A stretch of 21,027 nucleotides of DNA from the NCBI GenBank assembly GCA_046727855.1, contig JBKPDL010000118.1, forward strand, positions 1-21,027. Reading direction: 5' to 3'. Under the pieces are notes generated by a model. That model was not told where the DNA came from. It worked only from the letters and a program-made list of their open reading frames with translations, and made no database searches. Position numbers and translations under genes: made by a program. Shown here in pieces: positions 14,596-21,027 of this stretch (its first letter is position 1; each line of letters opens with the position of its first letter). This DNA comes from DASPWV01 sp046727855 (lineage in GTDB: Bacteria; Acidobacteriota; Vicinamibacteria; Vicinamibacterales; UBA2999).

Positions 14596-15093
14596 ATCCC
14601 CTCCCCTGCGCATCAGATCGCGCACGTTCTCGTCGACCACCGTTGTGGCGCCGGCCGCACGGAGCAGCCAGTCGAGCGCCTCGTGCGGAAAGCTCGGCTC
14701 GTTGACCGCGAGGCAGATCCGGAGCCGATCGCGATCGATCACATCGGCTCCCCACCACCACCACTCGCGCACCTCGAGCCGGAACCAGTAAACGAACGCA
14801 CTGACCGGCCACGGGCCGTCGTCGTCCGCCGGCGACGGGGCGTCGTCCGCCGCGCTCGCCTGGACGAACCATGCGGGAAGCCGCGTTGGCCATTCCTCAT
14901 CTTCCGGCCACCCTTCCCCCGCAACCGCCACAATCCGCGCGAGAACCTCCTTCGTTCGAGCGAGAACCGCGTCCGCCGCCCCTGGGGCGTCGACGTCCAC
15001 TTCGAACCGTGTGAAGCCTGGCGGCGCCGGGTCTGCGCATGCCCCGCTTCGCAGGCGTAACAACTCCGCGGCCGGATCGAGCCCTTTACTCAT
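14578..15093 (-). CDS. Putative immunity protein for the Rhs toxin
   Basis: A 171-residue acidic cytoplasmic protein with no signal peptide. It starts MSKGLDPAAELLRLRSG and includes a striking REWWWWGADVID segment (109-120) and acidic loops (ASAADDAPSPADDDGPW). It does not match an immunity family I can name. The start is fixed by an ATGA overlap with the stop codon of the Rhs effector, the classic place for a cognate immunity gene, and co-translation would guarantee protection. The open frame continues upstream inside the Rhs gene, but that part is the shadow of Rhs coding. The role is inferred from position, size and acidity only. Confidence 0.8.
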   Translation of the reverse strand: MSKGLDPAAELLRLRSGACADPAPPGFTRFEVDVDAPGAADAVLARTKEVLARIVAVAGEGWPEDEEWPTRLPAWFVQASAADDAPSPADDDGPWPVSAFVYWFRLEVREWWWWGADVIDRDRLRICLAVNEPSFPHEALDWLLRAAGATTVVDENVRDLMRRGGDSRAHP

Positions 15094-18000
15094 AGCGTTC
15101 TCCCACTGCCCGGAATCGCGTTCTCCTCGAGCTTGGCGATGTCCGATCCGGTGACGCCGAGCACGTCCTTGGGATCCATTCCCAGTTTCTTGGCCACCGT
15201 CGGGTCCGAGATCTGTGGCGCCCCCGGGAACTTGGCCGCATCTCGCTGCTTCACGGCCTTGTCCTGAATCTCCTTGACCACGTCGTCGGGAACGTCGAAC
15301 GCTTTGATCGTGGAATCGGGGAACTCGGCGCGCTTCTTCGCGAGGAAGTAGTCGGCATGCGCCTGGTCCCGAAAGCTGAGATAGAGGTACGCGTCCTTGT
15401 TGGGAATGGTGACGTTCCCCTTCCCGTCGATGTGTACGCGCGCGTTGCCGACCCCTTCCACGCGATATACCGTGCACGACAGGCCGAAGACGTCGACCCA
15501 TCCCCACACGTTGTCGGCGTAGCTGTACGGATTCGGCCCCGCCCGCTGTCCCAGGGGATCCTGCGAGACAAACGATCCGGTGTGACCGTCGTAGTAGCGG
15601 AAGCGGTTGTACGCGAGATCCGTCTCGCTGTCGAAGTACTGGCCCTGCAATCGCAGCGGCTGTTCGACCTCGTTCACCGGCGCGTCGACCAGCTGGCCGA
15701 GCGCGTCGAATCGGCCGCGCCAGATCGCCGACCCGTCCTCCCGGAGCACGGCATGCGGCAGCCCTGACGCACCGGTCTCGTAGTAGTGGACGCTTTCGGC
15801 GGCGATCGCGAGCGGTTCGAACGTCGACGGCCGGAACACGAACTCGCGTCCACCGCCGCCCTCGGGCAGCTCGCCGGCTAGATGGTGCTCGTCCCAGGCG
15901 AAGCGTACAGCACGGCCATCGACGCGCTTGGTCGTGCGCCGGCCGAGCGGATCGTATGCGAACTCGATCTGCTGCCCCGACTCGTTCGTGCAGCTGACGA
16001 GACGATCGAGCGCATCCCACCGGAACCGCGCCGTGCCCGTGTCGCGCACACGACGCACCAGTCGTCCCGCTCCATCGTAGACGTGGAGCGAGCCATTCCA
16101 CGCGGCCGCCCGCCGTTCGGAGTCGTAGAGGCTTGCCTGGATCGGTTTCAGCAGGTCGCCGGCCGGATCATAGTCGAGCTCCTGAACGCCGACGGCGCCG
16201 CTCACCAGTCGTCGAACACGGCCGGCGGGATCGTATTCGAACGCGGCGTCGTCGTCCTCGGCGCCGCTCGCCCTGACCATCTGTCCCGCGGCGTCATACT
16301 GGAAGGTCTGCCGAGCGACGATGATGTCGCGATGCGAGCACGTCTGCCCCCTCAGACGTCCGCTCGCGTCGTACTCGTAGGCACGCTCCAGCCGCTCGCC
16401 GAGTCGCTCACGGTGCAGGCGACCGCGTGCGTCGTACTGCATTGCCGCGAGCGGCCGCTCGTTCAGCGTCATGGCGTCCAGACGCCCGCTCGCATCGTAG
16501 CGGATCGCCAGCTCGTTGCCGAACGACGTCGTTCTGGCGATGCGCCGCCCCGCCAGATCGTAGGCGCTGAGAACCTTGAATCCGTTCGCCGTTTCCGCCG
16601 TGAGGTTGCCGTCGTCGTCGTACGACCGCTCGACGCGGCCGCCAGGGCCGTCCGCTGCCAGCAACTTGCCCGATGCGTCGTACTCGAATGTTTCCGCGAT
16701 GTCGTCCGGCAGCAGACGGCGGACCAGGCGATCCATCGAGTCGAACTGCATCTCGACACGCTCGCCGAGTGCGTTGGTCGTCGCGACCAGGCGGCCCGCA
16801 AGATCGTACTGGCACGTCTTGCGTTGACCCCAGTAGTCGACTTCCGCCGTCACCCGACCGAGAGCGTCGCGCTCGAACCGATGCCGCTCGCCGCGCTCGT
16901 TCGTGACGCCGACCAGCCGCTCTTCTGTGTCGTACTCATAGCGCAGACGCGAACCATCTGCGCCGATCCGTTCGACGACTTCGCCGAGACCGCCGTAGGC
17001 CAGCCGGGTCGTGCGGTTGTTCTCGTCGGTATAGGCAACCAGGTTGCCGTCGGCATCGTAGCGGCACGCGATCGTGGAACCGTCGGCGTGGAGCACGCCG
17101 ACGACGCGTCGCCTGGTGTCGCGAGCGTAGCTCGAGTGCTGCCCGTCCGCCGTCGACCGCGCGATGATGTCGCCGAGCGCATCGCGCTCGAGCCGGATGT
17201 TCGTTCCCGACGACGCGCGGACGGCCACGACGTTCCCGAAGCCATCGTTCTCCCAACGTCGGACAAGCCCCGTCGGATCGGTCGCCGACGCGAGATCTCC
17301 CAGCGCGTTGTACTCGTAGACCCACGTACCGCCGCGCGGCGCGACCCGGGCGACGACGCGGCCCCTGTCGTACGCGAAGCGCATCGTCCGGCCGCCCGGT
17401 TCGGTCAAGGTCGTGACGTGATTGTCCGCGTCGTATTCCGCACCCAGGGCACTGCCATCGGGACGGATCAACTCGAGCAGGTTGCCCGACGCATCGAAGC
17501 GAAACTCGGTGCGGCGTCCGGCGGGATCGACGACCGCCGTCGTACGGCCGGCCTCGTCGTATTCGTAGATGGTGATCCCACCGAGCGGATCGACCTCGTT
17601 GATCGGCAGTCCCCGGTCGTCCAGCGTGACCACCGACACGCCACCGAGCGAATCGGTGATTCGCCGTTCGCGGAGAAGATCGAGGTAGTCGAAGCGATAG
17701 TCATAGAGCCCACCATCACCCCACGCCCGGCGCACGCGCCACTCGCCTTCGGCGCCGACGTCGTATTCGTAATGGAACGAGAGGCCGTTCCGGCTGGTGT
17801 GGCGCACCAGCCGGTGCGCCTCGTAAGCGAACAGAATCGCGGCCCCGAGCGGATCGATGGCGGCGGCGAGATCGCCGTCGCCGTCGTACTCGTAGTGCGC
17901 GAGCGCGCGGGGAGTGGTGGCCCCCGCGGTGCTCACACCCAGCGAGGTCACCCGTCCGTCTTCAATGGCGGCCACGATCCGGCGCCCACTGGATTCGATG

Positions 18001-19070
18001 AGGCCGGTAAACAGGCCGCGTTGGCGCTCGAACTCGAGCCAGTTGCCGAACAGGTCCGAGATGCGTGCGAGGGGAATCTCGCGAACGCCGTCCGGACGCT
18101 CGGTCGCGAGCGCCGTCGGAAAATGATAGATGCGGTCTTCCTTGGTGCGGACGCGCAGCTCACCCTCATGACGAGTCAGTCGCGCACCATCCATCATCTC
18201 GAGCTCGGCGTCGGCCTCGTCGTTCTCCCCTCGCGGCAGTTGCGCGAACCACAGCGGCCCCAGTCCGGGATACTGGAGTGTGACGCTGCCGTCCGCGGGA
18301 TCGATCTCCAGGCGTCCGTCGCCGGGGGTCTCCCAGCTCTGCCCACAGATGCCAGCACGCTGCCGCGCAGAGCTGTAGGAGCGAACCCAACGGATCGGAA
18401 TACGTCCGGAAAGCGCAAAGTCCTCCTGATCGACCGAGACCTCGCCGGTGACGATGTTCACCGGCTCGGCACGGAGGATCTTGCATTTCAGGAACCCCGG
18501 CTTCATGTGCCCGAACAGCTTCTGGCGGATGCGCTTGAACAGTCCCGACTTCGCGAACTTGCCCAGCGCCGCGAACGCACCTTTGAATGCCAGCCCCATC
18601 AGCGAGATCGTCGGTGGTCCGCCGACGAACACATTGGTGGGAATGGCGAGATTGAAGGTTGTCGGCAACAGCATCGCCTTCTTGCCGCTACCCTTCTTTT
18701 TCAGTCGCGGAATGCTGATCATGCCTGCGACCTGACAGCCCAGCACCGGCACCGAAATGAACGAGAAGGGGTCGCCGTCGGCAACGACGGTCGCGCTGCC
18801 CATGAACAGCTCGTCGTCTTTGTCCGGCAGCTTCGGGGCGAACGGAAACCCCGGGGGGATGTGCACGACCGTGCCGTTGGTGCCGGCGGTCGCTCGCTTC
18901 ATCCCGCACACGGTGACCGTCGCGCCGATGATTGGCACGTAGTCGAACGGGTCGAAGACGACCGAGATGTGCGGCGTCGGCAGCGGCACCGGCGAGGGCG
19001 ACGGGGGCACCACGCACAGGTGGATATCGACACCGAGTTGCGGGTCGCCGTGCTTGGACGCCGGCATCAT
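15090..19070 (-). CDS. PAAR-Rhs polymorphic toxin, T6SS effector
   Basis: A 1326-residue effector. Residues 1-165 form a PAAR-like tip (GVDIHLCVVPPSPSPVPLPT; FVGGPPTISLMG at 148-159). A DUF6531-like entry follows (PVNIVTGEV, 203-211), then a long series of RHS repeats (YDxxGRLxxxxxxxG, about 380-1120). The Rhs core closes at 1139-1198 with QGQYFDSETDLAYNRFRYYD, then SQDPLGQRAGPNPYSYADN and VDVFGL. By family knowledge this C-terminus is an aspartyl self-cleavage unit; D1171 and D1193 are the candidate residues, with release after L1197. The remaining 128 residues (DNA 15090-15476) are the toxin: VYRVEGVGNARVHIDGKG, AYLYLSFRDQAHADYFLAKK, FDVPDDVVKEI, KLEENAIPGSG. R1203, S1232 and E1315/E1316 loosely recall the R-S-E plan of ADP-ribosyltransferases, but this is weak. 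Its start overlaps the TPR gene stop (ATGA). Confidence 0.95.
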   Translation of the reverse strand: MMPASKHGDPQLGVDIHLCVVPPSPSPVPLPTPHISVVFDPFDYVPIIGATVTVCGMKRATAGTNGTVVHIPPGFPFAPKLPDKDDELFMGSATVVADGDPFSFISVPVLGCQVAGMISIPRLKKKGSGKKAMLLPTTFNLAIPTNVFVGGPPTISLMGLAFKGAFAALGKFAKSGLFKRIRQKLFGHMKPGFLKCKILRAEPVNIVTGEVSVDQEDFALSGRIPIRWVRSYSSARQRAGICGQSWETPGDGRLEIDPADGSVTLQYPGLGPLWFAQLPRGENDEADAELEMMDGARLTRHEGELRVRTKEDRIYHFPTALATERPDGVREIPLARISDLFGNWLEFERQRGLFTGLIESSGRRIVAAIEDGRVTSLGVSTAGATTPRALAHYEYDGDGDLAAAIDPLGAAILFAYEAHRLVRHTSRNGLSFHYEYDVGAEGEWRVRRAWGDGGLYDYRFDYLDLLRERRITDSLGGVSVVTLDDRGLPINEVDPLGGITIYEYDEAGRTTAVVDPAGRRTEFRFDASGNLLELIRPDGSALGAEYDADNHVTTLTEPGGRTMRFAYDRGRVVARVAPRGGTWVYEYNALGDLASATDPTGLVRRWENDGFGNVVAVRASSGTNIRLERDALGDIIARSTADGQHSSYARDTRRRVVGVLHADGSTIACRYDADGNLVAYTDENNRTTRLAYGGLGEVVERIGADGSRLRYEYDTEERLVGVTNERGERHRFERDALGRVTAEVDYWGQRKTCQYDLAGRLVATTNALGERVEMQFDSMDRLVRRLLPDDIAETFEYDASGKLLAADGPGGRVERSYDDDGNLTAETANGFKVLSAYDLAGRRIARTTSFGNELAIRYDASGRLDAMTLNERPLAAMQYDARGRLHRERLGERLERAYEYDASGRLRGQTCSHRDIIVARQTFQYDAAGQMVRASGAEDDDAAFEYDPAGRVRRLVSGAVGVQELDYDPAGDLLKPIQASLYDSERRAAAWNGSLHVYDGAGRLVRRVRDTGTARFRWDALDRLVSCTNESGQQIEFAYDPLGRRTTKRVDGRAVRFAWDEHHLAGELPEGGGGREFVFRPSTFEPLAIAAESVHYYETGASGLPHAVLREDGSAIWRGRFDALGQLVDAPVNEVEQPLRLQGQYFDSETDLAYNRFRYYDGHTGSFVSQDPLGQRAGPNPYSYADNVWGWVDVFGLSCTVYRVEGVGNARVHIDGKGNVTIPNKDAYLYLSFRDQAHADYFLAKKRAEFPDSTIKAFDVPDDVVKEIQDKAVKQRDAAKFPGAPQISDPTVAKKLGMDPKDVLGVTGSDIAKLEENAIPGSGRTL

Positions 19071-20596
19071 GACGCGGCCGCTCCATCGGCCAACGCGTCA
19101 GCGGCAGGCGTCAATGCCATCGGGCTCTCGATCGGCCACGCCGGGCCGAGAAGCTGGCGGGCTCGGGCGAAGTGCTCGCGGAACAGCGCGCTCGCCGGCG
19201 CGATTGCAGATTCCAATTCCCGTTCGGCTTCGTCACGCGCCTGCCCTGTCTCGCGTTCGAGCTCGACTTCGATCGCACCGGCACGCGCGGGATCCGGATC
19301 GTCCTCGATTGCGATGGCGCGCTCCTCGGCGCGTCGCCGCGCGTCTGCAAGGCGCGCTTCGAACCGCCCCTTGCCGCGCTCCAGCAGGGAAATACGATCG
19401 CCTTCGATCGCCCGCAGCAGGTCGACCGCTGCTATAGGCATCGTGGTCTGACCGCGCGCGTCGGGCTTGAGCTCCTCGCCGATCTTCATCGCGAGCATCC
19501 CACGGTCGATAGCCCCGTCGCTGTCGCCGGCGCGCGCATGACAGAATGCCGCCATGCGGAAGGCTTCGAGCGCGAGGATCGTGTTGTGGTCGCTCTGCGC
19601 GACAACGGCGGCCTCGTCGTAGCACCGTGCCGCGTCTTCGAGATCCCCGGCGGCGAGAGATGCCCCAGCCTGCCCGAACCATGTCTGGAGTACGAGCTTG
19701 TGGCCGGCCGGGTGCTCCGCCCCGAGCGCGAGCGTGGCGGCCTCGCGCGCGGCCCGGTAAACGCCGATCGCCTCCTGATGCCGCGACTCCTTCAGCAGTG
19801 CGCCCGCCACGAGCACCCGCAGAACGACCTCCTGGTCAGCCCATCCCTGCTTGCGCGCGAACGTGAGCGCATCAGTAGCCTTCGCCTTCACCTGGTCGGC
19901 TGACCCTTTTTCGATCAGCGAGACGACGCCCATCATGAGGTTGCGGAAAACGCCGGCCGGACCGACCGTGGGCTCTTGCGCGAACGTCTCCTGCGCGGTG
20001 GAGAGGCCATCCACCGCGGCCTTCTGAACAGCGATGCGCGGGTCGAGATCGGAAATCAGCTGAGGGAACCGAGGGTGCTCCGAGGAATCGACCACCACCA
20101 GGCGCATCCGCTCCGGAAGATCGGTGGCCAGCGCCCGCACGATCCAGCCCGCGAACAGTTCCGCATCGGCCACTGCGCCTGGCAGCAGCACCGCTACGAG
20201 GTGACCGATGGTGCGGTGATACTTCGACCCGAACGATCGCAGGGCGGCGATCACGCCGGCAGGAGAATCCGGGACGCGCGCCAGATCGAAGGGCCAGTCC
20301 GCCGGCAGGTCCTGTGCCTTCAGTTCCTCACGGCTGGCGTCGTATTGGCCGCGGAGCGCCTGCTTCAAATCGCGCGAGTACTGAAGGGAACGCTCGAACG
20401 ACGGTTCGAAGACGATGAACAGGTCCCGCGATGAGTACTCGAGATCCTGCTTCTGCACCTCGAAGAAGCACTGAACGAGGCGCATCGCGTTCTCGGGTAC
20501 CTGCCAGATCAGGAGCCGTTTGGTGGGATCTGCTCGAAAGTCGAGCCATTCGCCACACAGCAACGAAAGTCGGCGTTCGACTGGATTGAGTCCCAT
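19067..20596 (-). CDS. TPR-containing protein, putative T6SS effector adaptor (right copy)
   Basis: A 509-residue cytoplasmic protein and a distant paralogue of the gene at 1412-2833. Residues 1-200 are an alpha/beta region (KRLLIWQVPENAMRLVQCFF; GHLVAVLLPGAVADAELFAG at 131-150; MRLVVVDSSEHPRFPQLI). Residues 215-380 are TPR-like helical repeats, with LALEAFRMAA (341-350) matching LAIEAWRMAG of the left copy. Residues 405-465 are highly charged and probably coiled coil (RFEARLADARRRAEERAIAI). It starts 12 bp after the VgrG-like tail and overlaps the Rhs gene by ATGA. The ribosome site is weak, so it may depend on coupling. Position and recurrence suggest it loads the Rhs effector onto its VgrG. 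No DUF1795, DUF4123 or DUF2169 signature is seen. Confidence 0.87.
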   Translation of the reverse strand: MGLNPVERRLSLLCGEWLDFRADPTKRLLIWQVPENAMRLVQCFFEVQKQDLEYSSRDLFIVFEPSFERSLQYSRDLKQALRGQYDASREELKAQDLPADWPFDLARVPDSPAGVIAALRSFGSKYHRTIGHLVAVLLPGAVADAELFAGWIVRALATDLPERMRLVVVDSSEHPRFPQLISDLDPRIAVQKAAVDGLSTAQETFAQEPTVGPAGVFRNLMMGVVSLIEKGSADQVKAKATDALTFARKQGWADQEVVLRVLVAGALLKESRHQEAIGVYRAAREAATLALGAEHPAGHKLVLQTWFGQAGASLAAGDLEDAARCYDEAAVVAQSDHNTILALEAFRMAAFCHARAGDSDGAIDRGMLAMKIGEELKPDARGQTTMPIAAVDLLRAIEGDRISLLERGKGRFEARLADARRRAEERAIAIEDDPDPARAGAIEVELERETGQARDEAERELESAIAPASALFREHFARARQLLGPAWPIESPMALTPAADALADGAAAS

Positions 20597-20608
20597 GGCG
20601 AACCGTCA

Positions 20609-21027
20609 TCAGTTGAGCGAGATCTTCGGACCCATCACTGCCACGCCTGAGGGATCCACCTTGACCGAAGACGCACCCATGCTGATGGTGATCCCCCCGG
20701 GTGTGATCTCAATGACCGAACCCCCGACCGCGAATTTCAGCGACGCGTCGGAGGTGTATTGCCCGGTCCGCCCGCGTGAATGTCGATCTTGCCCGACGCA
20801 CTCTGGCCGATCGCACCAGTGACTGAGAACTCGGCGCCCGACGAGACGACTTCCTTAAGGTGGCCGTTGACGGTGCGGTCCCATTTGCCATTGACCGTAC
20901 TCGTCAGGCCGCCGCTGATCTCGCTGGTGGCACCGCCAGTAATCGTTTCCTTGTAGCCTGAACTGATCGTAACCTCCTGTCCACCATCGAGTGAGTGCTC
21001 GAACGGCGGCTCTAGTACGACGAAGAG
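20609..21027 (-). pseudogene. vgrG: VgrG-like 3' end with apparent one-base frameshift (5' part outside window)
   Basis: C-terminal stalk of a third VgrG. The frame entering from the right edge gives 96 residues of repeat stalk (SGYKETITGGATSEISGGLT, VNGKWDRTVNGHLKEVVSSG, GKIDIHAGG), then goes out of frame and ends at a TGA at 20739-20737. A second frame, one base back, carries the expected end YTSDASLKFAVGGSVIEITP, GGITISMGASSVKVD, and closes MGPKISLN at 20609. A single missing base in the CCGGGC run near 20761-20766 would restore one protein (PGQYTSD at the joint). It is either a real frameshift, which would truncate the spike tip, or a sequencing error in a G run. It overlies no other gene, and the TPR gene starts 12 bp beyond its stop. 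Confidence 0.7.

Noticed and set aside
15094..16101. Upstream extension of the immunity gene frame
   Set aside because: It is a frame-shifted shadow of the Rhs C-terminal core. The ATGA overlap at 15093 gives a natural start and a compact protein.
15882..19451. Very long open frame on the plus strand (1189 residues)
   Set aside because: It lies antisense to the Rhs repeats and the TPR gene. GC-rich codon bias in the real genes keeps stops out of this frame; its translation is rich in Arg, Ala and Val and shows no domain.

Overview
The window is an accessory type VI secretion system (T6SS) spike and effector locus from a GC-rich Gram-negative bacterium. No taxonomic marker is present. The gene mix (VgrG, DUF4150, DUF2169, TIGR02270 and DUF4291 families, long Rhs proteins) fits Acidobacteriota, Myxococcota or environmental Proteobacteria, but I cannot choose between them. 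No core T6SS structural genes (sheath, baseplate, membrane complex, ClpV) are in view, so this would be an effector island served by an apparatus encoded elsewhere.

Almost every gene lies on the minus strand, so transcription runs from right to left. Three spike modules lie in tandem. The right module (21027 to 14578) holds the 3' end of a VgrG-like gene with a one-base frameshift, a TPR-containing putative adaptor, a 1326-aa PAAR-Rhs effector with a separate toxin tip, and a small putative immunity gene. The middle module (13508 to 5368) holds a complete vgrG, a DUF6484-like protein, a DUF2169 adaptor, a ketosynthase-like protein without its catalytic residues, a DUF4150-PAAR toxin with a deaminase-like C-terminus, a SUKH (SMI1/KNR4) immunity protein, a TIGR02270 protein and a small two-helix membrane protein. 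The left module (4962 to 1) holds another complete vgrG, a second TPR adaptor and the N-terminal 469 residues of a second PAAR-Rhs effector that runs off the window.

Within modules the genes are tightly packed: ATGA, TAGTG and TGA|ATG junctions or gaps of 2 to 35 bp point to translational coupling. The proposed logic is that each VgrG is topped by a PAAR or PAAR-like effector, loaded by a dedicated adaptor (DUF2169 in the middle, a TPR protein on each side), with the matching immunity gene directly downstream.

Between the right and middle modules is the only plus-strand gene, a DUF4291 protein (13975-14595), and a possible small lipoprotein gene on the opposite strand whose start codon overlaps that of DUF4291. 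The two complete vgrG genes are collinear without indels over 1551 nt and differ completely in their C-terminal stalks. A short block upstream of each is also similar. The most interesting points are the two divergent TPR adaptors in identical VgrG-TPR-Rhs positions, the catalytically dead ketosynthase, the CxxC toxin with its SUKH partner, and the unassigned Rhs toxin tip with its immunity protein.
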